In this document: positions 1 to 7,797 of the stretch, piece by piece
Layout of the letters: each line of letters opens with the position of its first letter
Numbering within the stretch: the stretch's first letter is position 1
NCBI GenBank assembly: GCA_035415725.1
Contig: DAOOGN010000090.1
Coordinates: 1 to 18,194 of the forward strand
Direction of reading: 5' to 3'
Origin: DSWT01 sp035415725
Lineage (GTDB): Bacteria; Chloroflexota; Anaerolineae; B4-G1; SLSP01
Length of the DNA stretch: 18,194 bases
The notes under the pieces: model-generated
Told to the model about the DNA's origin: nothing
Seen by the model: the letters and a program-made list of their open reading frames with translations, nothing else
Databases searched by the model: none
Made by a program: the position numbers and the translations under genes

Positions 1-88
1 GGAGAAGGGGGTTGGGGGATGAGAGGGTCAGCACCTGCCGAAGGGGTAACCTATTCCAAAGTCCCGTTCGCCACCTGGCAAAGGTGGC
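1..88. repeat. Left-edge composite intergenic repeat (partial)
   Basis: The first bases resemble 18046-18120 at the other end of the window. Both have a GGAGAAGGGGG start, an identical 12-mer GGATGAGAGGGT (17-28 and 18062-18073) and an identical 18-mer CCAAAGTCCCGTTCGCCA (56-73 and 18103-18120), with divergent sequence between. A small hairpin follows (GCCACCT 70-76, loop 77-81, AGGTGGC 82-88). The window begins inside what is, in the other copy, the right arm of a long palindrome. No coding capacity is seen in 1-179. Confidence 0.7.
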
Positions 89-148
89 TGAATAGTTACT
101 GATTTTTTATACTTTGCGTGTCAATCCGTGACTGGCTTCTTATTTCGG

Positions 149-170
149 CCCCACGAAATCCTGAAGAACC
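149..170 (+). repeat. 22-bp interspersed repeat, copy 1
   Basis: This 22-mer is exactly the reverse complement of 17976-17997. The match extends a few bases further with one mismatch. It lies 9 bp beyond the stop codon of the acetyltransferase gene. The other copy lies just upstream of the GH31 gene. Confidence 0.8.
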
Positions 171-179
171 AGAGCGGCC

Positions 180-923
180 TTATTCGCCGGTCAAATTCAT
201 CACCATCAGCCGCTCGTAGAAGTCTTGCAGCGGACGACCGGCGGCTACTGCCGCCAGCATGGCGTCTTTGACCTCCGTCGGGCCGTGTCCACGCGCCCAC
301 TGCGGCAGGTGGGCCGTGTCGTTGATCAAGCCGAAAGGCTCAAAACCCAACCGCGCGTAGGTCGTCCAGGGTAAGTGCCCGGCAGCGATGGCAAACTCAA
401 ACAGCCCGCTGGGAGCGCCCAGCGCCAGTATCGTCGTGTAATCGTGATCCCATGCCCAGTGCATGGAAGCACGGCACAGCGCCGTGCCGATGCCCCGTCC
501 AAAATAGCGGGGGTCGGCTCCTGTGCGGATATCCGGCACCGCCGCACTCGCGTTCATCTCCATCTCCTGCTGAAAGCTCTCCAGCGTTCGCCCCACGTGG
601 CAACAGGCATGACACCATGTTGGGCCGGATAATTCCAGGTTGACAGAGCCGGTCATCTGCTGCCACCAGTCCGGTCGCCACCAGTGATTCCACGACGGCC
701 AATCCGGATTGTCCTGATCAGGCAGGACGATGCGATAGCAGTGCAGTTGCGCCACACAGCGATCTCCTTCCCAGGCCGCCATGCCGAGTGTCCCCTGACT
801 TTCAAAGAGGCGCAAGAGCGTTTCGCGCTCCAGGGGCCAGCAGCGCAAGGGAATGCGGTCGATCTCGTCAACCTGAATGGGACGGATAGTAATGGGAATA
901 TCGTTTGGAGACATTAAGGTCAT
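180..923 (-). CDS. GNAT family N-acetyltransferase
   Basis: This 247-residue protein has the acetyl-CoA-binding motif A of GNAT enzymes at about residues 139-150 (YFGRGIGTALC, the R/Q-x-x-G-x-G/A signature). A motif-B-like YARLGFEPFG follows at 189-198. The enzyme should transfer an acyl group from acyl-CoA to an unknown amine, in the cytoplasm. The N-terminal half is Trp-rich (WNHWWRPDWW, 78-87) and has a Cys/His cluster, CHACCHVGR (104-112), which is not part of the GNAT fold signature. The first ATG is chosen because GGGAGGAG (minus strand, 928-935) lies at normal spacing; a second ATG three codons downstream is less well placed. The gene is divergent from the exporter operon across 304 bp, and nothing ties it functionally to that operon. 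Family call is firm; substrate is unknown. Confidence 0.85.
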   Translation of the reverse strand: MTLMSPNDIPITIRPIQVDEIDRIPLRCWPLERETLLRLFESQGTLGMAAWEGDRCVAQLHCYRIVLPDQDNPDWPSWNHWWRPDWWQQMTGSVNLELSGPTWCHACCHVGRTLESFQQEMEMNASAAVPDIRTGADPRYFGRGIGTALCRASMHWAWDHDYTTILALGAPSGLFEFAIAAGHLPWTTYARLGFEPFGLINDTAHLPQWARGHGPTEVKDAMLAAVAAGRPLQDFYERLMVMNLTGE

Positions 924-1131
924 GGCTCTCCTCCCACTTCATCCAATAGACTCAACGGCGTGCGTAGAGACGCGGCACCAATAGTTCCCTAGTGAAGGCT
1001 TGCCAGGGACCGCCAGAACCGCGGATCTGACGATCCGCTCCAGGCAGCGATCCGCTATACTCTTATTGTAGCCAGTTTTACCAGATAGAGAAATCGGCTT
1101 ACTCCGCCTGGTCAACTAACCGAAATCAAAC
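924..1131. other. Divergent intergenic region, GNAT side
   Basis: No gene is visible. The region holds a small hairpin (GCGGATC 1021-1027, loop TGAC, GATCCGC 1032-1038) and a further GATCCGC copy at 1049-1055. On the minus strand TACAAT (complement of 1065-1070) could be a -10 box for the acetyltransferase gene, but only a poor -35 candidate lies behind it. Confidence 0.4.
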
Positions 1132-1159
1132 TTGACAAATCACTCATTTGATGTACAAT
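1132..1159 (+). promoter_or_regulatory. Sigma70-type promoter of the exporter operon
   Basis: A perfect -35 box TTGACA (1132-1137) is followed after 16 bp by TACAAT (1154-1159), one mismatch from the -10 consensus. It lies about 70 bp upstream of the tetR start and is embedded in palindromic half-sites, as expected for an autorepressed promoter. Confidence 0.75.
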
Positions 1160-1188
1160 CACTCACAAAATGAGTGAAAGCTCATTTT
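1136..1188. promoter_or_regulatory. Overlapping TetR-type operator palindromes
   Basis: Three nested inverted repeats lie across and just after the promoter. They are CAAAT-cactc-ATTTG (1136-1150), CACTCA-caaaa-TGAGTG (1160-1176) and AAAATGAG-tgaaag-CTCATTTT (1167-1188), all with perfect arms. The shared unit is (A)nTGAGTG, occurring in both orientations. The position over the spacer, the -10 box and the predicted start site suggests that the adjacent TetR protein represses its own operon by blocking RNA polymerase. Ligand and exact contacts are unknown. Confidence 0.75.
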
Positions 1189-1227
1189 CTATTCAGCGTT
1201 CTCATGTAAAATGATGCGAGGAAAACA

Positions 1228-1863
1228 ATGAACGGCAAGAAGACAGAGCATCCCCGGCAATCGCGCCGCGAGCGACGCATCGAGCGACGACGACACGAAA
1301 TCATAGCCGCTGCCGCCCAGATTTTCGCAGCGAAGGGCTACGCGCACACCACGACCAAAGACCTGGCCGAAGCCGCCGATATGGCCGAAGGGACCCTCTA
1401 CAATTACTTCGCCGGTAAACGCGAGATCCTGCTGGCGATTCTCAACGAGATGTGCGTCCCCATTGACAATTTATTGCAGAATACCAGGCCGCTCACCAGC
1501 CGTGACGATTTCGTCCGCGTTGTGGAGAACGGCCTGGACATTTTTGTGTCGCAGCTCGATTTCACCCGCGCACTGCTCACCGAAGTCTGGGTGGATGACG
1601 TGATTTTGGAAGATTTGGTGCTCAGACGTCTGCAATACATCAGTGAAACCGTTCAAAACTTCATCATCAAAGGCATCGAAGGAGGGAACTTCCGCACGAT
1701 GAACCCTGAAACCACCACCGCTATGGTCTTGGGGACGTTTCTCGCGTTGGTGTTCCCCGTCGTGCGCGGGGAAAAGCCCGCCCCAACGTCCCAAGAACGC
1801 CATCAACTGGCGCAATCGGCCGTCGATTTGTTGCTCGATGGGCTGCGCGTGCGCCACAATTAA
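1228..1863 (+). CDS. TetR/AcrR family transcriptional regulator
   Basis: This is a 211-residue repressor of the usual TetR length. The N-terminal TetR domain spans about 20-75, with the helix-turn-helix at about 41-61 (TTTKDLAEAADMAEGTLYNYF region, ending in the typical YNYF-x-x-K). A basic N-terminal arm rich in Arg precedes it. The C-terminal helical part should bind a ligand and form a dimer. GAGG (1218-1221) is placed 6 bases before the ATG. It is the first gene of the operon, 13 bp before the first permease, so it very likely controls the exporter and itself through the palindromes at 1136-1188. By context it is the counterpart of E. coli CecR (YbiH), which regulates ybhGFSR; orthology was not tested. 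Confidence 0.93.
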   Translation: MNGKKTEHPRQSRRERRIERRRHEIIAAAAQIFAAKGYAHTTTKDLAEAADMAEGTLYNYFAGKREILLAILNEMCVPIDNLLQNTRPLTSRDDFVRVVENGLDIFVSQLDFTRALLTEVWVDDVILEDLVLRRLQYISETVQNFIIKGIEGGNFRTMNPETTTAMVLGTFLALVFPVVRGEKPAPTSQERHQLAQSAVDLLLDGLRVRHN

Positions 1864-1876
1864 AACGGAGCGTTTT

Positions 1877-3004
1877 ATGCTGCAACGTACCTGGGCCGTC
1901 CTGCAAAAAGAGTTCATCCAAACGCTGCGCGACAGGAGCACGTTAATCCTGATGCTGAGTATGCCGCTGTTGCAGTTATTCATGCTCGGCTATGCCGTCG
2001 ACATGAATGTGGAACACATCCCCACCATCGTCGCCGACCAGAGTTTGGATGCGCCAAGTCTGGCCTATGTGGAGGCGATGGTTAACACGCAATACTTCGA
2101 CGTGGTCGAATATGCCGCCGACGAAGCCGCAGTGGTGGCGGCCATCGACAGTGGGCGTGTGCAGGCCGGCATTGTCATCCCCCCGGATTTCGCCGCCCGG
2201 GTAGAGCGCGGCGAGGCGCAGGTGCTCTTTTTGATCGACGGCTCGGACCTGTTCACCGTTCAATCGGGCTATACGCGCGCCGCCGCGATTGCGCAATCTT
2301 ATGCCTCCGAGGTGCTGCTCAAGAAGATCGAACGCTCCGGCCTCCCCCTCAGCGCCAAACTGCCGCTGGATACGCGGGTGCGCGTTCTCTACAATCCCGA
2401 TATGCAGCAACTCTGGTTCACCATCCCTAGCATGATCGGATTGCTGATGCAGACCACCAGTGTGGCAATGACCGCGGCTGCCGTCGTGCGGGAACGCGAA
2501 GCCGGCACCATCGAACAACTGCTGGTCACGCCGATTCGTCCGCTGGAATTATTGCTCGGCAAGATCATGCCCAACGTGTGCATTGCCATTATCAATGTCC
2601 TGACGATCGTGGGAGCCGGCAACTTCCTGTTTCACGTGCCCTTTCGCGGAAATTTCTGGTTGTTTATGGGCCTGGCCATGATCTATGTTTTCTCCGGTCT
2701 GGGACTGGGTCTATTGATTTCGACCGTCGCCAACAATCTCAAGCAATCGCAACAGTTAGTGATGATGATAATGCTGTTGGGCGTCGTTCTGGGAGGGTTC
2801 ATCTTTCCGCGCAACACGATGCCGCCGGTTTTGCAGGTTCTGGGGTTGTTGTTCCCGATGACCTACTTCACCCCCATATCGCGCGGCATCATCACCAAAG
2901 GTGTTGGCCTGGACGCGTTCTGGGACTCCGCCCTGGCTATGACCGTGTACGCCGCCATTCTGATGGCGGCCGCCGTCAAGGCATTCCGCCAGAAATTAGA
3001 ATGA
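1877..3004 (+). CDS. ABC-2 type transporter permease, first of a pair (YbhS/YbhR-like)
   Basis: This 375-residue membrane protein has the layout of the ABC2_membrane_3 family. One N-terminal transmembrane helix (about 22-40) is followed by a large extracytoplasmic domain (about 41-175). The rest is a cluster of hydrophobic helices (about 181-205, 232-255, 260-283, 293-312, 350-366). The cytoplasmic coupling segment REREAGTIEQLLVTP is at about 205-219. The ATG at 1877 is preferred because GGAG (1867-1870) lies 6 bases upstream. A longer reading from 1838 would overlap tetR and add 13 residues without membrane or family character. It should dimerise with the next gene product to form the export channel. 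The substrate is not evident; drug-type compounds are usual for this family. Confidence 0.92.
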   Translation: MLQRTWAVLQKEFIQTLRDRSTLILMLSMPLLQLFMLGYAVDMNVEHIPTIVADQSLDAPSLAYVEAMVNTQYFDVVEYAADEAAVVAAIDSGRVQAGIVIPPDFAARVERGEAQVLFLIDGSDLFTVQSGYTRAAAIAQSYASEVLLKKIERSGLPLSAKLPLDTRVRVLYNPDMQQLWFTIPSMIGLLMQTTSVAMTAAAVVREREAGTIEQLLVTPIRPLELLLGKIMPNVCIAIINVLTIVGAGNFLFHVPFRGNFWLFMGLAMIYVFSGLGLGLLISTVANNLKQSQQLVMMIMLLGVVLGGFIFPRNTMPPVLQVLGLLFPMTYFTPISRGIITKGVGLDAFWDSALAMTVYAAILMAAAVKAFRQKLE

Positions 3005-3035
3005 GCCACTCCACATCGCCGAGGTAGGGACGACT

Positions 3036-4166
3036 TTGAACTACAGACGTCTGTTCGCCATCATTAAAAAAGAAACCACCCAGATGATCCGGGATTGGCA
3101 AACGCTGCTGATGATTATCCTGATGCCGGTGATCGAGCTGATGTTGTTTGCTTACGTCGGCGATTTGACCCTCGACCATCTGCCCACCGTCGTCGCCGAT
3201 ATGAGCCGCGATCCGCGCAGTCGCGCCTTCATCAGTGCGTTGGAGGTTTCCGGCTTCTTCGACGTGACGCAGTATGTCAACAGTGAAAACGAGGTTATCC
3301 GCGCCATCGATGAGGGCAAGGCTAACGTCGGGCTGGTCATCCCGCCGAATTTTGCCGGCCAGATCGAACGCGGCAGTGGACAGGCGCTAGTCATCATCGA
3401 CGGTTCTGACGCCTTTGTGGTGCAGTCGGGGTACAACGCGGCGGTGACCATCGCCCAGATTCACGGAATGGAATTGATGCTCCAGATCGCCGGGCGGATG
3501 GGCATGTCCGGCGTCGGACAGTTGCCCATCGACACGAGCACCCGCATTTTGTACAATCCCAACATCGACGAGATCGTCTTTCTGATCCCCGGTTTGGTAG
3601 CGATGTTGCTGCAACTCATCGGCGTCAATGCCACGGTGATAGCCATTGTCCGCGAACGCGAGCTGGGGACAATGGAACAAATGCTGGTCACGCCGACGCG
3701 CCCCGTGGAACTGATCCTGGGCAAAATCGTGCCGCCCATCGGCTTGATTGTCGTCGATCTGCTCATCATCATCTTACTCGGTGTTTACTGGTTTAAGGTG
3801 CCCTTTCGAGGCTCCGTCGGGTTGTTTAGCTGGCTCTCCCTGCTGTTCATCGCCTCCAGTCTGGGACTGGGATTGCTGCTCTCTACCATAGCCAAAAACC
3901 AGAAGCAAGCGCAGCAAATTTCAGCCGTGTTCATGATGCTCTCGATACTGTTGACCGGCCTGATCTACCCCCGCTCGACAATGCCGCCCATCGTGCGCGC
4001 GGTCGGCAACCTGATGCCGGCGACCTATTTCATCCGCATCACGCGCGGTATCATCAACAAAGGCATAGGGCTGGCCTTTCTGTGGGAGGACGTTCTCGTA
4101 CTGGCCGTCTACGGCATCATCATTGTGATCCTTTCAGCGGTGACGTTTAAGACAAGGTTGGATTGA
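3036..4166 (+). CDS. ABC-2 type transporter permease, second of a pair (YbhS/YbhR-like)
   Basis: This 376-residue paralogue of the preceding permease shows the same order: N-terminal helix (about 22-42), large extracytoplasmic domain with the shared VIPPNFAGQIERG and DGSDAFVVQSGYN segments, coupling segment RERELGTMEQMLVTP (206-220), then five hydrophobic helices. Extended similarity to the first permease points to an old duplication. The start is TTG at 3036, with AGGGA (3026-3030) 5 bases upstream; no in-frame ATG sits nearby upstream. It lies 31 bp after the first permease and should pair with it as a heterodimer. Confidence 0.92.
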   Translation: MNYRRLFAIIKKETTQMIRDWQTLLMIILMPVIELMLFAYVGDLTLDHLPTVVADMSRDPRSRAFISALEVSGFFDVTQYVNSENEVIRAIDEGKANVGLVIPPNFAGQIERGSGQALVIIDGSDAFVVQSGYNAAVTIAQIHGMELMLQIAGRMGMSGVGQLPIDTSTRILYNPNIDEIVFLIPGLVAMLLQLIGVNATVIAIVRERELGTMEQMLVTPTRPVELILGKIVPPIGLIVVDLLIIILLGVYWFKVPFRGSVGLFSWLSLLFIASSLGLGLLLSTIAKNQKQAQQISAVFMMLSILLTGLIYPRSTMPPIVRAVGNLMPATYFIRITRGIINKGIGLAFLWEDVLVLAVYGIIIVILSAVTFKTRLD

Positions 4167-4180
4167 AAGTCTTGTAGAAA

Positions 4181-5185
4181 GTGGCTACGTTCATAAGTCT
4201 AAAAATGGAAACAACTGTTACGATTCAGACCAAAAACCTGGTCAAACGCTTCAAAACGCGGCAGGGGGATGTCACCGCCATTGACGGCGTCACCTTGCAA
4301 GTGCGCCAGGGCGAGACCTACGGCCTCATCGGGCCGGACGGCGCCGGCAAGACAACGACGACGCGGGTGATCCTCGGACTGCTGCGGCGTACCGCCGGCG
4401 AGAGCCGCATCCTGGGCTACGATTCGATGCACGACACCTACGCCATCCGCGAGCGCGTCGGGTACATTGCCCAGCAGTTCTCGTTGCCGCCCGATATGAC
4501 CGTCAGCGAAAACATGCAGTTCTTCGCCAACGTTCAGGGCGTCAGTCCCGAAGAACAAAAACAGCGCATCCCGGAACTGTTGGAATTCGCCGGTCTCACC
4601 CAGTTCACCAGGCGCCTGGCCGGGCGACTGTCCGGGGGGATGAAGAAAAAGCTGGCGTTGGCGTGCAGTCTCGTCCACGAACCGCGCGTCGTGATGCTCG
4701 ACGAACCCACCCTGGGCGTGGACCCCGTCAGCCGCCGCGAGTTCTGGAACCTGCTGGGCAACCTGCGCGCCGAAAAAGGATTGACCATCTTCGTCTGCAC
4801 GCCCTACATGGACGAGGCCGAGCGCTGCAACTGGGTGGGGTTGATCTACCAGGGCCGACTCGTAGCTCATGACTCGCCTAAAACCATCAAGACAATGGTG
4901 CCGGGTCATCTGTTGGAGTTTACCCCTTCGCACTTCGTTCCGGCGCAGAAACTGGTCACAGACCTGGAAGGAGTCCTGGAAGTCCAGACCTACGGTCTGA
5001 TGCTCCACGTTTTTGTGGATGACGTAACGCGCCGGCAACATGAAATCGAAGCTGCGCTGGCCGCCCAGGGCATCACCTGCACCGGGATGCGCCAGATCGA
5101 GGCGCGGATGGAAGAGGCTTTCATTTCACTCATCAAAAGGCAGTCGCAAGTCGCCAGTCCCAAGTCAACGCCCCCATCGCCCTGA
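4181..5185 (+). CDS. ABC transporter ATP-binding protein 1, atypical H-loop
   Basis: This 334-residue ATPase of the ABC-2 exporter type resembles the first half of YbhF. Numbering from the GTG: Walker A GPDGAGKT 51-58, Q-loop about 98-99 (AQQF), signature LSGGM 150-154, Walker B VVMLDE 170-175 with the catalytic Glu. The switch position reads CTPYMDEAE, with Pro208 where His is usual. The second ATPase keeps His there. The GTG at 4181 is 14 bp after permease 2; an ATG at 4205 is an equally good start, since neither has a strong ribosome site. The last 14 residues or so (SQVASPKSTPPSP) look like an accidental tail read from a low-complexity repeat that also supplies the stop codon. Confidence 0.9.
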   Translation: MATFISLKMETTVTIQTKNLVKRFKTRQGDVTAIDGVTLQVRQGETYGLIGPDGAGKTTTTRVILGLLRRTAGESRILGYDSMHDTYAIRERVGYIAQQFSLPPDMTVSENMQFFANVQGVSPEEQKQRIPELLEFAGLTQFTRRLAGRLSGGMKKKLALACSLVHEPRVVMLDEPTLGVDPVSRREFWNLLGNLRAEKGLTIFVCTPYMDEAERCNWVGLIYQGRLVAHDSPKTIKTMVPGHLLEFTPSHFVPAQKLVTDLEGVLEVQTYGLMLHVFVDDVTRRQHEIEAALAAQGITCTGMRQIEARMEEAFISLIKRQSQVASPKSTPPSP

Positions 5186-5204
5186 CTTTCGACTTTGGAC
5201 TTTG
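5184..5204. repeat. Three tandem GACTTT(C/G) heptamers
   Basis: Three direct 7-bp units (5184-5190, 5191-5197, 5198-5204) fill most of the 28-bp gap between the ATPase genes and overlap the stop codon of ATPase 1. Just upstream, AAGTC and CCAGTCCC in the opposite sense make an imperfect inverted counterpart. Confidence 0.65.
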
Positions 5205-5213
5205 GTTTGGATT

Positions 5214-6155
5214 ATGAACGAATACACGATTGAAGTCAACCATCTGACCAAAAAATTCGGCAATTTCACCGCCGTGGACGACGTGAGCTTCAATGTCCGC
5301 GCGGGAGAAGTCTACGGCTGGCTCGGACCCAACGGGGCGGGGAAAACCACGACGATTCGTATGCTGCTGGGATTACTCACCCCCACCGCCGGCGAAGCGC
5401 GCGTGCTCGGTTACAACCCGGCGACACAGGCCAAACAGATGCAAGCGCATGTGGGTTATATGTCTCAACTCTTCACCCTCTACAATGACCTCACGGCCCG
5501 CGAAAACATTCATTTCTATGGACTGGCCTACGGGCTTTCCCGCCAGAAACTGCGTGAGCGTCAGGCCGACATCCTGGAAATGGCCGGGCTGACCGGCCGT
5601 GAGGACACGCTCACGTCCAATCTGTCTGGCGGCTGGAAGCAACGCCTGGCCCTGGGATGCGCCATCGTCCACGAACCGCGTGTCATTTTCCTGGACGAAC
5701 CCACCGCCGGCGTCGATCCCATCAGCCGCCGCGATTTCTGGGGCCTCATCTATGCGATGGCGAAAAAGGGCGTGACGGTCCTCGTGACCACCCACTACAT
5801 GGATGAGGCGGAATTGTGCCAGCGCGTCGGTTTCATCAGCCAGGGGAAACTTATCGCCCTGGACACGCCGGAGCGATTAAAACAATCACAAATGCGCGGT
5901 CACGTCCTCGAGATCAACACCGACAATGCCGACCGCGCGATGCGCATCCTCAAAGCTGCCCAAGAGATGGGGCGGCTGCCCTTCGCGGAGGTCGCGCTCT
6001 ACGGCGCCCAGATCCACGCCGTCGTCCCTGACGCGGAAGAGTTCAAGGCGCCGATTCGGTCCCTGCTCAACGCCGAGGGCATTGATGTACACACGATCGA
6101 GTGGATCGCGCCCACGTTGGAGGATGTGTTCATTTCAGCGGTCAAGCCAAATTGA
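5214..6155 (+). CDS. ABC transporter ATP-binding protein 2, complete catalytic motifs
   Basis: This 313-residue ABC ATPase resembles the second half of YbhF. Motifs: Walker A GPNGAGKT 38-45, Q-loop Gln85, signature LSGGW 137-141, Walker B VIFLDE 157-162, switch His194 in TTHYMDE. The signature variant LSGGW-K-Q-R differs from LSGGM in ATPase 1, another sign that the two are distinct subunits. A C-terminal region after about 220 ends with APTLEDVFISAV, typical of this ATPase group. The ATG at 5214 is chosen because homology starts there; an open frame from 5040 runs over the end of ATPase 1 and carries no family character. Ribosome site is weak. Together with ATPase 1 it should energise the permease pair at the inner face of the membrane. 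Confidence 0.93.
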   Translation: MNEYTIEVNHLTKKFGNFTAVDDVSFNVRAGEVYGWLGPNGAGKTTTIRMLLGLLTPTAGEARVLGYNPATQAKQMQAHVGYMSQLFTLYNDLTARENIHFYGLAYGLSRQKLRERQADILEMAGLTGREDTLTSNLSGGWKQRLALGCAIVHEPRVIFLDEPTAGVDPISRRDFWGLIYAMAKKGVTVLVTTHYMDEAELCQRVGFISQGKLIALDTPERLKQSQMRGHVLEINTDNADRAMRILKAAQEMGRLPFAEVALYGAQIHAVVPDAEEFKAPIRSLLNAEGIDVHTIEWIAPTLEDVFISAVKPN

Positions 6156-6251
6156 AATGCATGGCTCGAGGGAGAAACGATCCCCTCGTAGCAATTTGTG
6201 ATCTACTGAGACTAACGATATCAGATTGAACGATTATTGTCGGAGGACAAA

Positions 6252-7754
6252 ATGAACCAAGAAAAGACAAAATCAAAAAAGTGGTTACGTACCATCCTGA
6301 TAGCGGTTTCCGCTCTTGGGTTGATCGTGTTGCTGTCGCAGCAGACTCAAGCCTCGCTCTTCCACCCACAGGCGACAGAGCCAACCACGACCCTGAGCGC
6401 CTCCGGCGTCATCCAGGCGGAGCAGGTCAGCCTCGCCAGTGAGTTCGGCGGACTGATCGCCGACATCCCGGTCGCCAAAGGTGACAACGTTGTCGCCGGA
6501 CAGGTCATCGTCCAGTTGGACACCACGATGCTGGATGCCCAGATCGAGGTCGCGCAAGCGATGGTCGATATGGCCGAAGCCGGCCTGGCGCAGGCGCGGG
6601 CCGGCGCGCGTCCAGGTGAGATCGCCACAGCCAAAGCACAGCTCGCGCAGGCGCAAGCCGGGCAACTCGTCGCCCAACAGGCGGTCAGCGACACACAAAA
6701 TCTGCTGGAGAACCCTCAGGACATCGATATGCTCATCGCCGTCACCCGCGCCCAACTCGAATCCGCCGAACACCAACTCGCGCAGGCCACCGCCCTGAAG
6801 GATGCCATCGAGGTCGGGAAAGCGCAACTCGACAAGGCCTACGCCGACTTTGACGGCGGAGGACGCCGTCGTTTTCCGGCCGCTCAAGGCTCCCTTGACG
6901 ATATCCTCGACGATCTTAAGGATGTTCTCCCTGACCTCCCCGACTTGCCTGACGTGGATCTGCCGGACATTCCCGACGGCGATTACAACTACGGCGATTG
7001 GGAATTGACCATCGACAACGGCAGCTACACCCTCTACAAATGGGTCACTATCAGTTTCCCCTTGAACGCCATGCAACTGCCCAATCTCTGGTGGCAGTCA
7101 TGGGTGGGGGTCAACGCCGCCGCCGCCCAAAAGGAAGGTCTGGAAGCCAAACTGGCCGATCTCTATCGCCAGCGTGCTCATCCCCAGGCCCTGCAAACGC
7201 ACGCCGACGAAGCCCTGAGCACGCAGGCGCAAGTCGAAGCACGGGTCGCCTTAGCGCAAATCCAAGTGGATGCCCTCGAAGCCGGCGCTACCCCAGAGCA
7301 AATCGCCGCCATCGAAGCGCGTGCAGCACAAGCGCACAGCGGTCTGGCAGCATTGCAAAAGCAACGGGACATGCTGGCGCTCAAGGCGCCCATCGACGGG
7401 ATGGTGGTGGATGTGACGATACATCGCGGTGAAGTAGCCGCAGCCGGCGCGACCATCCTCACCATCGCCGATCTCAACAAACTGACATTGACCGTCTACG
7501 TCCCGCAGAATCAAATCGGTCTGATCCACCTGAACGATCCGGTGCAGATCAGCGTCAACAGCTTCCCCAACCGCACTTTCGAGGGGACAATTAGCCGCAT
7601 TGCCGATCAAGCCGAGTTCACGCCGCGCAACGTCGCCACGCAGGAAGAACGGGTCAACCTGGTCTTTGCCATCGAAATCACCGTCGTCAACCGCGATCAC
7701 GCCCTGAAAATGGGGATGCCGGCCGATGTGCTCATCACAACATCAGCCCGTTGA
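6252..7754 (+). CDS. HlyD-type membrane fusion protein 1 with an Asp/Pro-rich insert
   Basis: This 500-residue adaptor has an N-terminal anchor helix (about 11-29). The first half of the biotinyl-lipoyl-like domain follows (about 50-92, SGVIQAEQVSLASEFGG). A long Ala/Gln-rich coiled-coil hairpin spans about 95-375, and the lipoyl domain is completed at about 376-405 (LKAPIDGMVVDVTIHRGE). A beta-barrel region ends with EFTPRNVATQEERV (455-468) and GMPADV (488-493). The hairpin is interrupted at about 200-290 by an unusual segment with five XPD units (226-242) and DGDYNYGD (242-249), then a short beta-rich stretch. GGAGGA (6242-6247) precedes the ATG at 6252; an in-frame TTG at 6237 is rejected. 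It is 96 bp after ATPase 2. Its role is to link the ABC core to the outside of the cell; no outer-membrane channel gene is nearby. Confidence 0.9.
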   Translation: MNQEKTKSKKWLRTILIAVSALGLIVLLSQQTQASLFHPQATEPTTTLSASGVIQAEQVSLASEFGGLIADIPVAKGDNVVAGQVIVQLDTTMLDAQIEVAQAMVDMAEAGLAQARAGARPGEIATAKAQLAQAQAGQLVAQQAVSDTQNLLENPQDIDMLIAVTRAQLESAEHQLAQATALKDAIEVGKAQLDKAYADFDGGGRRRFPAAQGSLDDILDDLKDVLPDLPDLPDVDLPDIPDGDYNYGDWELTIDNGSYTLYKWVTISFPLNAMQLPNLWWQSWVGVNAAAAQKEGLEAKLADLYRQRAHPQALQTHADEALSTQAQVEARVALAQIQVDALEAGATPEQIAAIEARAAQAHSGLAALQKQRDMLALKAPIDGMVVDVTIHRGEVAAAGATILTIADLNKLTLTVYVPQNQIGLIHLNDPVQISVNSFPNRTFEGTISRIADQAEFTPRNVATQEERVNLVFAIEITVVNRDHALKMGMPADVLITTSAR

Positions 7755-7797
7755 AAGGCTCAACCGTTTCAACAGGCCAACGAATGAGGAGAAAAAG

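Noticed and set aside
1838..1876. Upstream start for the first permease
   Set aside because: It would overlap tetR and add residues without family character, while the ATG at 1877 has GGAG at correct spacing.
4199..5041. Open frame of 280 codons on the minus strand
   Set aside because: It is antisense to ATPase 1, whose Walker and signature motifs are clear.
5040..5213. N-terminal extension of ATPase 2
   Set aside because: The added 58 residues are Arg/Ser/Pro-rich frame-shadow of the end of ATPase 1; ABC homology begins at the ATG at 5214.
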